NCBI RefSeq assembly: GCF_002933815.1
Contig: NZ_BEYR01000001.1
Span: forward strand, 1,282,691 to 1,346,690
DNA from: Sphingobacterium sp. HMA12
GTDB taxonomy: Bacteria > Bacteroidota > Bacteroidia > Sphingobacteriales > Sphingobacteriaceae
DNA length: 64,000 bases
Direction: 5' to 3'
Positions within the stretch are counted from its first letter, which is position 1. Every line of letters begins with the position of its first letter. Position numbers and translations under genes: made by a program. Shown here piece after piece: positions 51,287 to 60,757 of this stretch. The notes beneath the pieces were generated by a model that was not told the origin of the DNA, did not search any database, and saw only the letters and a list, made by a program, of their open reading frames with translations.

Positions 51287-53728
51287 ATGTTGAAGCAATT
51301 ATTTGATATAGGGTATAGCCGAATAGGTATACTGTTTCTATTATTGATGCTCACGGGCTCCGTAAGTGGGCAGTCCAGAAAGGTTATTGATTTTAATAGA
51401 GGCTGGTGGTTTAAACTGGACAGCAACCAGCAATATAGCGATGGGCGAAAAGGAGAAGGCTGGCGAAAGCTCGATCTACCACACGACTGGAGTATCGAAA
51501 TGCCATTTAGAGAAAACAGTCCCGCAGGTAGCGGGGCTGCTTATCTCGATGGTGGCGTAGGTTGGTATCAAAAAACGTTTAAGTTGGCTAAAGCTGAGCG
51601 AAACCAACGAGTATTTGTCGCATTTGAAGGTGTATACGAAAACAGTGAAGTTTGGATTAATGGGCATTTCTTAGGGAAAAGACCCAATGGTTATATCGGA
51701 TTCGAATATGAGTTGTCTCATGATCTATACTGGGATGGTAGAGACAACCTGCTTTCAGTCAAAGTAAATAATAAGAATCAGCCCAACTCGCGTTTCTATT
51801 CTGGTTCGGGGATTTATCGGGATGTTAAATTAATCATTCGAAATCCAATCAGCATAGGCACCAACAGTACCTTCGTAAGGGCTGGACAGCTTAGCGAGAA
51901 ACGTGCAGTAGTAGACTTGTCGCTGGCAATTGAGCATAGCCGTAAAGAATCAAAAAAGATAACATTGCTGACAGCGATTCTTTCAGCTAAAGGTGTTATT
52001 GTCGCAAGTAAACGTACCACTTTGAATGCTGTCAAAGCAGGCCTACATCCTATCGGTCAGCAGATAGTCCTTGAAAATCCTGTCTTATGGGATATTGAAA
52101 CCCCGTATCAATATACAGCAAGAATGCAGCTCATTGTGGATGGTCAGGTTGTGGATGAACAGCATACCAAATTTGGCTTACGCAATTTTAGATTCGATGA
52201 GCAACAGGGCTTTATACTCAATGGGAGACAGCTTAAAATCCGGGGGGTCTGTTTACATAGTGATCTTGGCGCACTTGGCATGGCATTCAATCGGTCTGCA
52301 GCATTACGTCAGCTCCGCATAATGAAAGCAATGGGGGTGAATGGGATACGCACATCGCACAATCCTGCGGCCCCAACATTTTTGGACCTTTGTGATAGCT
52401 TGGGTTTCGTCGTGATGAGTGAAACATTCGATGTCTGGAAAGGTCATAAAAACCCCTATGACTATCATTTATATTGGGACCAATGGTACAAGCGGGACTT
52501 CGTGGATCATGTCAAACGAGATCGGAATCATCCGTCGCTGTTTATCTGGTGTCTGGGCAATGAAGCACAGGAGCAGTGGCATTCCAAAGCTGACGGTACA
52601 GCTATTCCGATATCACTGGCGGCGATTGTCGATAGCCTGGATGGTACACGTCTAACCACTATTGCCAATAATGAGCTTTCCAAAGCCAATCCCGTACTGA
52701 TGAGTGCGGCGGTAGATTTAGTTGGCTACAATTACAACCATAAGAAATGGGCAAGCTTCCCACAGGATCATCCTGGAAAAAAGTTTATCGTAACGGAAAG
52801 CACCTCGGCATTGGAAAGCCGTGGGAAATATGATTTGCTTCCGTATGACTCCATTCGTATGTGGCCCGAAAGATGGGATATTCCTTTTGATGGGGGCAAC
52901 AAGGACTGGAGCATATCAGCTTACGACAATGTATTCACGCCTTGGGGATCAAACCATCAGACAAGCTTGCGGTTAATGGAAAAGTATGATCACATCGCGG
53001 GGATGTATGTGTGGACGGGTTTTGATTACCTAGGCGAACCCACACCATATACTTGGCCAGCAAGAAGTTCGTACTTTGGCATAGTGGACTTAGCAGGCTT
53101 CCCGAAGGATGTATATTATTTGTATCAAAGCGTATGGACAGCAACGCCTGTCCTACATGTATTACCCCACTGGAATTGGAAAAAAGGAGATAAAATTGAT
53201 GTAGTGGTTTACTTTAACCAAGCCGACCGGGTAGAACTCTATCGCAACGGCAAAAAGATCGGCGATCAGAAAAAAGATCCAGACCGTTACGAACTCGTTT
53301 TTAAGGAGATCGCATTCGAACCCGGCACGCTTGAAGTAATCTCTTATCAGCAGGAAAAAAGGGTCTTAAGTAAAACCATCCGTACAGCAGCAAAGGAGAA
53401 GCGGATCAAACTGATTGCAGAAAGCAAGTCCTTCCGTGCGGCGGCGAATGAACTCTCTTTTGTACATGCTTATGTTGTGGACGAATTTGGCACCCTAGTT
53501 CCCAATGCAGCAGATAAGATCGATTTTGAGGTGGAGGGAAATGGGGCAAAAATTGTAGCGACAGACAATGGGAATACAACAGATCATACGCGTTTTCAGT
53601 CGACATCGCGACGGGCATTTCATGGTAAAGCGTTGGTTATTGTCTCAAGCAAAAACAAAGGCCAAATTGTCGTAAAAGCGAAAAGTAACGGACTTATTTC
53701 GGGGGAGGTTCAAATTAAGGCTGAATAA
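51287..53728 (+). CDS. GH2 beta-galactosidase-type glycosidase
   Basis: An 813-residue secreted family-2 enzyme (signal peptide 1-28). Order: sugar-binding jelly roll (about 35-210), Ig-like domain (215-310), TIM barrel (315-600), DUF4982-type sheet domain (620-690) and a C-terminal Ig-like domain. Catalytic acid/base Glu-426 lies in WCLGNEAQE; nucleophile Glu-504 lies in VTESTSALES. It most likely removes terminal beta-galactose from side chains taken up by the SusCD pair. Together with the GH31 alpha-xylosidase this fits galactosylated xyloglucan oligosaccharides. Last gene of the operon. Confidence 0.9.
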   Translation: MLKQLFDIGYSRIGILFLLLMLTGSVSGQSRKVIDFNRGWWFKLDSNQQYSDGRKGEGWRKLDLPHDWSIEMPFRENSPAGSGAAYLDGGVGWYQKTFKLAKAERNQRVFVAFEGVYENSEVWINGHFLGKRPNGYIGFEYELSHDLYWDGRDNLLSVKVNNKNQPNSRFYSGSGIYRDVKLIIRNPISIGTNSTFVRAGQLSEKRAVVDLSLAIEHSRKESKKITLLTAILSAKGVIVASKRTTLNAVKAGLHPIGQQIVLENPVLWDIETPYQYTARMQLIVDGQVVDEQHTKFGLRNFRFDEQQGFILNGRQLKIRGVCLHSDLGALGMAFNRSAALRQLRIMKAMGVNGIRTSHNPAAPTFLDLCDSLGFVVMSETFDVWKGHKNPYDYHLYWDQWYKRDFVDHVKRDRNHPSLFIWCLGNEAQEQWHSKADGTAIPISLAAIVDSLDGTRLTTIANNELSKANPVLMSAAVDLVGYNYNHKKWASFPQDHPGKKFIVTESTSALESRGKYDLLPYDSIRMWPERWDIPFDGGNKDWSISAYDNVFTPWGSNHQTSLRLMEKYDHIAGMYVWTGFDYLGEPTPYTWPARSSYFGIVDLAGFPKDVYYLYQSVWTATPVLHVLPHWNWKKGDKIDVVVYFNQADRVELYRNGKKIGDQKKDPDRYELVFKEIAFEPGTLEVISYQQEKRVLSKTIRTAAKEKRIKLIAESKSFRAAANELSFVHAYVVDEFGTLVPNAADKIDFEVEGNGAKIVATDNGNTTDHTRFQSTSRRAFHGKALVIVSSKNKGQIVVKAKSNGLISGEVQIKAE

Positions 53729-53790
53729 AAGGAATTTGCCTTAATTGGATAACAGTAGGGCGGAAGGGGCATCCAAGTTATTTTGAACGG

Positions 53791-53821
53791 GAGAATTCCG
53801 TAAGGTTTTTACGGAATTCTC
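53791..53821 (+). terminator. Terminator of the PUL operon
   Basis: A 13-bp perfect stem (GAGAATTCCGTAA, TTACGGAATTCTC) around a GGTTT loop, 60 bases past the GH2 stop. It is weakly T-rich on the right. The convergent regulator gene ends 107 bases further. Confidence 0.8.
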
Positions 53822-53927
53822 TTATCTCATCATGATTTCGCGGATGCTAATTTCGTAGTTCTATGGGGACTCCGTTGTCATCTTACAAAGGAATACCATT
53901 GCCTCTTTAATCTTCCGGATAAATGTT

Positions 53928-54293
53928 TCAATTACTTAATATTGCATTGATTTTGGACGTAATTTCATCCAGATCAAAAGGTTTTGCAATAAATCCATTT
54001 GCACCTAAATCCTCTGCAATGGCGGCCCCATCGACACTCGCCGAAAGTATAAGCACTGGTAGGTCTTTCACTTCGGGCGTATTTCGGATAATTTTTATCA
54101 CCTGATCACCCGATAGTAAAGGCATCCATAAATCCAATAACAACAGATCTGGCTGGTGCGTCGTGAGCTGTTTAATCAGGTTTGTGCTGTTGATCTCGGA
54201 TATAACATTAAATCCTTCTAATTCGAGAAATAGCTCAAGCATCTCTACTATTCCTTGGTCGTCATCACAGATCATTATTTTTTTACGCTCCAT
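53928..54293 (-). CDS. Single-domain response regulator (LOV-kinase partner)
   Basis: A 121-residue CheY-like receiver with acidic pocket ICDDDQ, phospho-acceptor Asp-54 (LLLLDLWMP) and Lys of FIAKPFDLDE. There is no output domain. Its start overlaps the stop of the LOV kinase gene upstream by 11 bases, so the two are translationally coupled and very probably a kinase-receiver pair. How the phosphorylated form acts is not visible from sequence. Confidence 0.88.
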   Translation of the reverse strand: MERKKIMICDDDQGIVEMLELFLELEGFNVISEINSTNLIKQLTTHQPDLLLLDLWMPLLSGDQVIKIIRNTPEVKDLPVLILSASVDGAAIAEDLGANGFIAKPFDLDEITSKINAILSN

Positions 54294-55854
54294 GGCTTTC
54301 GTCGTTATTTATAATTGGTAATGTAAAATTAAATGTAGAACCTTCTCCGAGTTCACTTTCTACCCATAAGGTTCCGTTATGATTGGCTATAATCTCATGT
54401 GATACATAGAGCCCGATCCCTAACCCGGGAAATTTTTTTTGTATATGGCTGGCCCTGAAGAATCTTTCGAATATCTTCAGTCTATCCTGATAGCTGATGC
54501 CCATACCGTAATCTCTTATGGAGATTTTGACAAAATTAGCAACTTTGTGAATGCTTACTTCCACCTTATTTGAATCGGGTGAATATTTAATAGCATTAGA
54601 TAATAGGTTATTGACTACTTGCATAATCTGTAGCTCATCTCCCCGAACAATGGCCCCTGTAGTACCCGATAGCTGGATTTCATAACCAGGCACAGCAAGT
54701 GTAATGTTATCAATTGCCTCGCGGATTGTTTGATCAATATCAAATGGCTCCATATGCAATTCGATAAGACCGGATTGTATTTTTGACGTATCCAACAGTT
54801 TAGTGATCAACAGATTTAAGCGATCGACATAGGCTGACATCTTATCGAGCGTGCTCACGAATTTTTCATTTGAATGATCTGAGCTCATACGTTGTAAAAT
54901 TTGAACCAGACCTTTAATCGTCGTAAGGGGCGTCTTGAGCTCATGGCTAGCAATGGACAAAAAATCGTCTTTTCGCTGGTCTTGCTCTTTTTTCTCCGTA
55001 ATGTCTTCGAAAGCAATCAATATGCGATCTTTATAATGCCCTTCAAATTCAATGCGATAAGCATTTAATAACATCACTTTACGCCCTATATGGGGGAATA
55101 TATTGTCTACCTCGTAATCGATAACAGGATTGTTGGTCGGCAGAATCTGTGTCAGGAGTTCTTTCAAAGAATTGATATTCCACTGCTGCTTGCCAAGTTC
55201 AAAGAGCGGTTTTCCCAACGTTTCCTCCGAAGAAACCTTAAAAGAATTTAAAAAATGTCTATTCGCACTCAACACGATATAATTGGCATCCAATACCAAT
55301 AAACTCTCCCGGACTGTCTCAATGATACTGGAGAGAAAAGTTTCCTTTTCCTGTAACTCTTTCGTTCGTTCTTGTATTTTGAGTTCGACATGTGCTTTTT
55401 CTTCCCTAAGGTCGTGCTCGGCTTTCTTGCGCGCCGTGATATCATTTTGTACGCCTATAAAATGGGTAACCTGTCCCGCTTCGTTTTTCACAGGAGATAT
55501 AAACAGTTCATTCCAAAAAAGCGTACCGTCCTTGCGGTAATTGCGAATTTCGACTTTACATTCTTCACCACGCTGGATACTTTCTTTTAAAAGCTGGCGT
55601 TGGCGCTGTGAACGATCTTGAGCCTGCAAAAAACGACAATTATGCCCAATAATCTCATTGTGCGAATAGCCGCTGATCGTCTCAAATGCTTTGTTGCAAT
55701 AGATAATTGGATTGTCATATTGCATATTATCTGTAATAATAATGCCTGAATAGGCAGAATTTAAGGCTTTAAGATAAAGATCGAGATCATTGTTCGAATT
55801 ATAATTAGTTTGTTTTAATTGATCAATATGCGTGTTTTTTTCTTCCATATACAT
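54283..55854 (-). CDS. LOV-domain blue-light histidine kinase
   Basis: A 523-residue cytoplasmic kinase. The N-terminal PAS domain (about 28-145) has the LOV signature GHNCRFLQ with the flavin-adduct Cys-73. The flavin-contacting residues Asn-105 (RNYRKDG), Asn-115 (FWNEL) and Gln-136 (IGVQND) are in place, with the Cys-to-Asn spacing of YtvA. A coiled linker, a second PAS (about 180-290), HisKA with His-304 (IASHELKTPLTT) and HATPase (N box NNLLSNAIKYS, DYGMGIS, GLGIGLYVS) follow. Blue light should form a flavin-Cys adduct that alters kinase activity. Two start ATGs lie two codons apart (55854 and 55848). Confidence 0.9.
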   Translation of the reverse strand: MYMEEKNTHIDQLKQTNYNSNNDLDLYLKALNSAYSGIIITDNMQYDNPIIYCNKAFETISGYSHNEIIGHNCRFLQAQDRSQRQRQLLKESIQRGEECKVEIRNYRKDGTLFWNELFISPVKNEAGQVTHFIGVQNDITARKKAEHDLREEKAHVELKIQERTKELQEKETFLSSIIETVRESLLVLDANYIVLSANRHFLNSFKVSSEETLGKPLFELGKQQWNINSLKELLTQILPTNNPVIDYEVDNIFPHIGRKVMLLNAYRIEFEGHYKDRILIAFEDITEKKEQDQRKDDFLSIASHELKTPLTTIKGLVQILQRMSSDHSNEKFVSTLDKMSAYVDRLNLLITKLLDTSKIQSGLIELHMEPFDIDQTIREAIDNITLAVPGYEIQLSGTTGAIVRGDELQIMQVVNNLLSNAIKYSPDSNKVEVSIHKVANFVKISIRDYGMGISYQDRLKIFERFFRASHIQKKFPGLGIGLYVSHEIIANHNGTLWVESELGEGSTFNFTLPIINNDESHGA

Positions 55855-55971
55855 TTAAGACCCTAACGAGTTAATGTCCTACAATTTAATTTTTATTTTG
55901 AGGATTAAATGCAAACCATATGCCTTTTCTGTATGGACCGTATTAATTTTTACCAAAAAGGGTATTTATCC

Positions 55972-58083
55972 CTATAATGCGTGTGGAATAGTAAACCAGA
56001 AATTGCTACCACCACCGATTGAACTATCCACACCGATATTTCCACCATGCCGTTTTATGATATCGGACGCAATATAGAGTCCGAGTCCAAGGCCTGAATA
56101 TTTTTTACCATCATGATTGGCCCTGTAATAGCGACCAAAAATATGTTGTTGGACTGCAGGGTCTATTCCATCACCAAAATCCCGTACATTGATTTTTACG
56201 TACTCATCCAGATGCTCAATCTTGATTTCAATAGCATTCGAATTGGGTGCATATTTGATTGCATTATTGATAAAATTGACCACCACCTGTTCGATACGCT
56301 GCTCATCCGCATAGAGGACCGCGTCAAGATCACCACCGACTTTGAGCTGGTATTTACCAAGTAGATTGAGGTTATTACAGCAAGATTCTAGCATTTTTGC
56401 TGCGGAAAACGTTGTTCGCTGAAGTTCCAATTGTCCCACACTAATACGGTGCATATTGAGGAGATCATCCACCAAAGCTGTAATTTTCTTGATGCTGACT
56501 CCGGCCATACTTATCAGCTTGCAAACCGTCGGGTCAGCTGCCTTATCCTTTAGCATTTCCAACATCTGAATAGTACCATTAAGGCTGGTAATCGGCGTCT
56601 TTAGCTCGTGGCTGGCGATCCCCAGGAAGTCGTCTTTCTGGGCTTCATAATTCTTGCGTTTGGTCACGTCGACAGTGACACCTATCAGATTAACGGGTTT
56701 CCCTTCAGCGTCATATCGGGTCAGGCCGGATGAACTGATCCAGTGCCGTGACCCGTCGGGCCATTGTGTAAGGTATTCCGCTTGGTAAGGTATGTGATGA
56801 AAAATTGCTGCCTGCACCTCATTATGAACCATATCCCGATGTTCTGGAACAATTGAATTCATAAAGTCGGCATACTCAAAAACTTCGCCATCAGATAACC
56901 CAAAATGATTTCTGCAGGTCGCTGAGGTATAATTTCTTCCCGTTGGTACCTCTAAGTTAAATGTACCTAATTCTCCAGCTTCAAGGGCCATCTGCAATTG
57001 TTGGTTAAGCTCTTCCAGACGCTCTTTCTGACGAATCCTGTCGGTGACCTCATTGGCAATGACAATAATAGATTCTGTATTTCCATCCTCGTCTTTGAGG
57101 GGTTCATAAATAAAATCAAAATAATGGTCGTTGAATGCGCCGTCGGTTTTTAATGTCACCAGGGCCGTATCTCCGACATAAGTATCGCCGCTTAAAAACA
57201 CCTGGTCCAAGAGTTCCAGATAGGGTTGATCCTTTAGCTCAGGCATTGCTGTTGCGAGGGGTTTTCCAATCACGGATGCAGTTTTGCTCCATATCCAAAG
57301 CACCATATTATTGGCCACCTCAATTGTCATTTCGCGACCGGTCAATATGGCAAATGCGACCGGTGCTTTGTTGATAAAAGATTTAAGACGTTGTTCGCTC
57401 TTTCTTAAATTTTTGTTTAGGGATACTGTAACGTTGTTTGAACGGTTGAGCTGCAGGTTTGTTTTACTGAGTTGTGCATTTGCCGCTTCCATTTCCCCAT
57501 TCAAATCAATCAGCCGCTGCTGCATATTGGCCAAAGTGATATTGACCTCTTCTACATCGGCAATTTTGACAAGGGCAGACCTTCTAAGTTCAATCTGATC
57601 CATCGCCGTACGGGCCAATCCTGCCAGGATACTTCGTTCAGATGGACTGAATTGCCGTGGTTTTTTATCCAGAATACAGAATGCGCCAATTGAAAAGCCT
57701 TCCGGTGTGATTAATGGCGCGCCGGCATAAAATCGAAGTCCCAGCTCACCAATGACATTTGGGTTGTGCGATAAACTCTCTTCCTGAAGCGCATCTTCAA
57801 TCACAGTGACGTTTTCATCCATGATGGTCAGTGCACAAAGGCTATGTGCCCGGGTAGACGTTTTGGTCGTACCCATACCAACATTGGCTTTAAAGAATAC
57901 GCGTTCTGCATCAACAAGGGACAGGAGAGCAATAGGCACGTTGAAAATTTCGGTGGCGAGTTTTACCAAACCATCAAAACTTGCTTCAGAAGGGGTATCT
58001 GTAATCTCATAATGTCGTAATGCGGCGAGACGTTCTCTTTCCTTATTAGGATCAGCACCTTGGCTAAATACATTTTCTGTCAT
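55972..58083 (-). CDS. GAF-PAS-PAS sensor histidine kinase
   Basis: A 703-residue cytoplasmic kinase. GAF domain at about 20-165 (FFKANVGMGTTKTSTRAHS). A coiled linker runs 170-230, PAS 1 spans 232-350 and PAS 2 365-475 (WPDGSRHWISSSGL). HisKA has His-492 (IASHELKTPITS); the HATPase has N box NFINNAIKYA, and DFGDGID and GLGLGLYIA. No NCRFLQ motif occurs in its PAS domains, so it is not itself a LOV protein; ligands are unknown. It precedes the LOV kinase by about 117 bases in the same direction, and its kinase core is closely similar, suggesting a duplicated pair with different inputs. Confidence 0.88.
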   Translation of the reverse strand: MTENVFSQGADPNKERERLAALRHYEITDTPSEASFDGLVKLATEIFNVPIALLSLVDAERVFFKANVGMGTTKTSTRAHSLCALTIMDENVTVIEDALQEESLSHNPNVIGELGLRFYAGAPLITPEGFSIGAFCILDKKPRQFSPSERSILAGLARTAMDQIELRRSALVKIADVEEVNITLANMQQRLIDLNGEMEAANAQLSKTNLQLNRSNNVTVSLNKNLRKSEQRLKSFINKAPVAFAILTGREMTIEVANNMVLWIWSKTASVIGKPLATAMPELKDQPYLELLDQVFLSGDTYVGDTALVTLKTDGAFNDHYFDFIYEPLKDEDGNTESIIVIANEVTDRIRQKERLEELNQQLQMALEAGELGTFNLEVPTGRNYTSATCRNHFGLSDGEVFEYADFMNSIVPEHRDMVHNEVQAAIFHHIPYQAEYLTQWPDGSRHWISSSGLTRYDAEGKPVNLIGVTVDVTKRKNYEAQKDDFLGIASHELKTPITSLNGTIQMLEMLKDKAADPTVCKLISMAGVSIKKITALVDDLLNMHRISVGQLELQRTTFSAAKMLESCCNNLNLLGKYQLKVGGDLDAVLYADEQRIEQVVVNFINNAIKYAPNSNAIEIKIEHLDEYVKINVRDFGDGIDPAVQQHIFGRYYRANHDGKKYSGLGLGLYIASDIIKRHGGNIGVDSSIGGGSNFWFTIPHAL

Positions 58084-58170
58084 AGGACCGGATAAAACTT
58101 TAGTTAAAGATAATCACAAATCTGACATAATGCAGCAGATGATAGCCCGAATTTAAAGTGATCCGGCTAG

Positions 58171-58476
58171 CTAATGATGCCTATTTCCTTTTTGATGGTA
58201 AGCAACATGCTGGGGTGAATTTACATTTGGGACATGTTTGTTGTCCGTTACCACCTGCGGATCAGCATGCTGCATGGCAACAATATCTGGATTAATTTCC
58301 GAAGCTAGATCTTTAAATGGCCGATAACCGACGGGTTTACTTGGTTGTTTGCTTCTTGACTTATTTTTGGCTTTCTTTTCCTGTTTTCTATTTTTAACTT
58401 TTTCCGCATGACGCTTGAATAAAATCAGTGCCGCTCCAGTGACCAGGGCTATAGCAAATTTGAATTTGATATGCAT
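58171..58476 (-). CDS. Small membrane-anchored basic protein, uncharacterised
   Basis: A 101-residue protein with one N-terminal hydrophobic helix (residues 5-20, FKFAIALVTGAALILF), then a strongly basic segment (KKAKNKSRSKQPSK) and a His-rich tail ending GNRHH. No family was recognised. The single helix followed by a positive stretch suggests a cytoplasm-facing tail. It stands alone in the same direction as the kinase operon downstream. Confidence 0.6.
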   Translation of the reverse strand: MHIKFKFAIALVTGAALILFKRHAEKVKNRKQEKKAKNKSRSKQPSKPVGYRPFKDLASEINPDIVAMQHADPQVVTDNKHVPNVNSPQHVAYHQKGNRHH

Positions 58477-58587
58477 AGTATTTCTTTTTTAGTTGATATT
58501 TTCTGAATGAACAAACCTAGAACCTAAATCGTTTACCTTTTGGCACAGCTATTCCGGTGGACCAAAAGTGTCTACAACGCAAAAAGG

Positions 58588-58615
58588 GGGCGGTACAGCT
58601 GTAGCCATACCGCCC
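58588..58615 (-). terminator. Terminator of the DUF3472 gene
   Basis: On the minus strand GGGCGGTA pairs with TACCGCCC around a 12-base loop, and the stem is followed by CCTTTTTG. It lies 45 bases after the stop of the gene at 58660-60012. Confidence 0.8.
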
Positions 58616-58659
58616 TTTGTGATTAGCTTGTTATAGTACGCCCTTATCCGGTATTGTAC

Positions 58660-60012
58660 CTATGGAAGGGTGGTGAGGTCAATTGCAGGAGCGGGGTTTC
58701 CATTGTTGACCGTAAATAAGGTACCGGGATTAACCACGGTATTGAAAAATCCACCGTTCTTAAGGAAGAAACTACCCCCATTAGTGCCGCCCATGGCATC
58801 TATACGCTGGTTGTTGGAATAGGTGCCGTCTACAGTAAATTTGGCCTGCACCACCGGCATCCAGCTGCCTGATGCTGTGCGTACCCATTGATTTTTATAG
58901 TCTGCTGAGCGTCCAAGATAGCCGTTGTCTGCATTGAAGTTTTCCAAAAAACTGTGGAAATTAGTCAGATAAGTTGTTATTTTAGGCCGCTTCCAGCTTG
59001 CGATCAATGTCCAGGTATTGACCGTCGGATCATTGAACCAGGCTGTAAAATCGGTGGCACCATTGCCATCGGGTTCGCCCTTGAGCAGGAATTTATAGCT
59101 CTTTCCGCTTGTCCATCCATATTTCATATAACTTTGTCCGCCCGAACCTTCGCCACCAAATTCGCCCGTTGTGGTATTCGCTCCTTTCCGGTTAAGGGTA
59201 ATCCGATCCTCAACGGGTATTTCCGCCGGATTATCAGTGCTGTAGGGGCTCCATACCGAAAATAGGATCCGGCGCTCGCTGGCCGAATTGACCTGCATGC
59301 CAAAATAGCCCTGGCCAAATCCATTAGCCATAAAGTAAGAACCTATCTTGTCTTCACCTGTAGGAACATTGATTTCGCTATAGTAATAGGATACCTGCTG
59401 GTTTGTCGGCACCGTATAACTTAAGTGGCAGGATGGCCCGCGTCGTGACCAGTAGTAGGTGTTATCCACATTGTTGTCACTATAGATGGTTGTTCCGTTG
59501 GTGGCGCTTCCACTCAGAACGAGGTGAGAAACATCGGCAAAATAACCGCCGGTTTTGGAGATCCCTTGAAGGTCCATTTTGACGTAACCAGCAGTATTCA
59601 TCGTGTAGTTGCCGACCGTATAATCCTTTACAGTACCGCCTTTCATACTGATTTGTTTACTGACGCCATTAATGGTTAACTTAACCACGCTACTGTCCCC
59701 ATTTGGCAATACTTTGGCCCGGATTTTTACGCTTAATGTGCCTGCCTGTGGGAGCTTGGCATAGGTACTCACGATGCTGTTCGCATTGGTCCAGTTGGCC
59801 AGGCCATTGCTATTGATCACTTCAACAGCGCCAGTAGGTGCCGACGTGACAAAAGCATTTCCCCCGAGGGGAACTTCATAACCGTTAGGTCCTGGGGTGG
59901 CCGCCCGCAACGATAGTTTTTCTTGGGTCTCGGTTTGCTCTACAGTCTTTTTGCAAGAACCAAAACAGACCAATGCAGCACCGAGCAGTGCTACTAATTT
60001 GATTTTTCTCAT
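58660..60012 (-). CDS. DUF5077/DUF3472 surface lipoprotein
   Basis: A 450-residue lipoprotein with lipobox Cys-20 (VCFGSC). Residues about 45-170 form a DUF5077-type jelly roll (GYEVPLGGNAFVTSAPTG). Residues about 190-430 match DUF3472: VWSPYSTDNPAEIP, GEFGGEGSGGQSYMKYGW, then FKFLLKGEPDGNG-like YKFLLKGEPDGNG. Both domains are associated with carbohydrate-active proteins in Bacteroidota; catalysis has not been shown to my knowledge. There is no SusCD neighbour. A palindrome at 60079-60090 may be its operator. Confidence 0.8.
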   Translation of the reverse strand: MRKIKLVALLGAALVCFGSCKKTVEQTETQEKLSLRAATPGPNGYEVPLGGNAFVTSAPTGAVEVINSNGLANWTNANSIVSTYAKLPQAGTLSVKIRAKVLPNGDSSVVKLTINGVSKQISMKGGTVKDYTVGNYTMNTAGYVKMDLQGISKTGGYFADVSHLVLSGSATNGTTIYSDNNVDNTYYWSRRGPSCHLSYTVPTNQQVSYYYSEINVPTGEDKIGSYFMANGFGQGYFGMQVNSASERRILFSVWSPYSTDNPAEIPVEDRITLNRKGANTTTGEFGGEGSGGQSYMKYGWTSGKSYKFLLKGEPDGNGATDFTAWFNDPTVNTWTLIASWKRPKITTYLTNFHSFLENFNADNGYLGRSADYKNQWVRTASGSWMPVVQAKFTVDGTYSNNQRIDAMGGTNGGSFFLKNGGFFNTVVNPGTLFTVNNGNPAPAIDLTTLP

Positions 60013-60078
60013 AATTTATTTTTAATTGTTCAATATTAATTTATTAAACAACTTTCATATTGTGAAAATAAATTAAAC

Positions 60079-60090
60079 GCAATCGATTGT
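60079..60090. promoter_or_regulatory. Short palindrome between divergent DUF3472 and GNAT genes
   Basis: GCAATCGATTGT contains the 10-bp palindrome CAATCGATTG, similar in style to LacI/GalR half-sites with a central CG. It is short enough to arise by chance. It lies about 70 bases upstream of the DUF3472 start. Confidence 0.3.
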
Positions 60091-60096
60091 GCTATT

Positions 60097-60104
60097 TACT
60101 TTTG
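60097..60104 (+). promoter_or_regulatory. -7 promoter element of the GNAT gene
   Basis: TACTTTTG fits TAnnTTTG, pointing right. The preferred start codon is about 145 bases downstream, so a leader of some length would precede the gene. Confidence 0.4.
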
Positions 60105-60248
60105 TAACAGGATATACAATTCTGGGTAATTTACAGACAGTTGACATTTACAAGGTTCATTGGGTTGCTGATTTTTGTATATTGCGCTAACCGCTTATTA
60201 CCTGAAATTAAAGTGGGTATCATTGCACATTACAAAAAAGACATAGGA

Positions 60249-60707
60249 ATGGATTTAGAAATCAGACCGGCACAGGAACATGAAATTGATATATTATTGG
60301 AATTTGAACAGGGAATCGTTGCCGCCGAACGTCCGTTTGACGATACATTGAAAGAAGGTGAGATTCACTACTACGACCTGCTGGAGCTCATAAAATCACC
60401 TGAAGCAGAAGTATTGGTCGCTGTGGTCGACAATGATCTTGTCGGATCTGGCTATGCGAAAATAGTCGATGCCAAGCCCTATCAGAAGTTCACCCGATAT
60501 GTGCATTTGGGATTTATGTATGTAAAACCCGAGCACCGTGGACAGGGTATCAATAAATTGATTCTGGAAGCATTGTTAAGCTGGGCTAAGGAAAAGAATA
60601 TCTCCGAGGTAAGACTTCAGGTTTATGACCAGAATGACAGTGCGATAATCGCCTATAGCAAAGTAGGGTTTAAGCCCAATTTACTTGAAATGAGAATAGA
60701 AGTTTAG
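60249..60707 (+). CDS. GNAT-family N-acetyltransferase
   Basis: A 152-residue acetyltransferase from the ATG at 60249 (MDLEIRPAQEHEIDILLEFE). Longer frames starting at 60141 (TTG) add a hydrophobic stretch not typical of the family. The acetyl-CoA loop is HRGQGINKLILEALLSWA, and the final strand pair is EVRLQVYDQNDSAIIAYSKVGFK. It transfers acetyl groups to amines of proteins, amino acids or small molecules; substrate unknown. Confidence 0.85.
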   Translation: MDLEIRPAQEHEIDILLEFEQGIVAAERPFDDTLKEGEIHYYDLLELIKSPEAEVLVAVVDNDLVGSGYAKIVDAKPYQKFTRYVHLGFMYVKPEHRGQGINKLILEALLSWAKEKNISEVRLQVYDQNDSAIIAYSKVGFKPNLLEMRIEV

Positions 60708-60757
60708 AGGTTCCGGCTGCCGGAAGCGTTATTAATTTCTCGATCTGTTTTTTAACT

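Noticed and set aside
38433..53728. Classic starch (sus) locus
   Set aside because: The GH31 carries a PA14 insert of the xyloglucan alpha-xylosidase type, a GH2 replaces any GH13, and the regulator is an HTCS rather than SusR, so starch is not the best reading.
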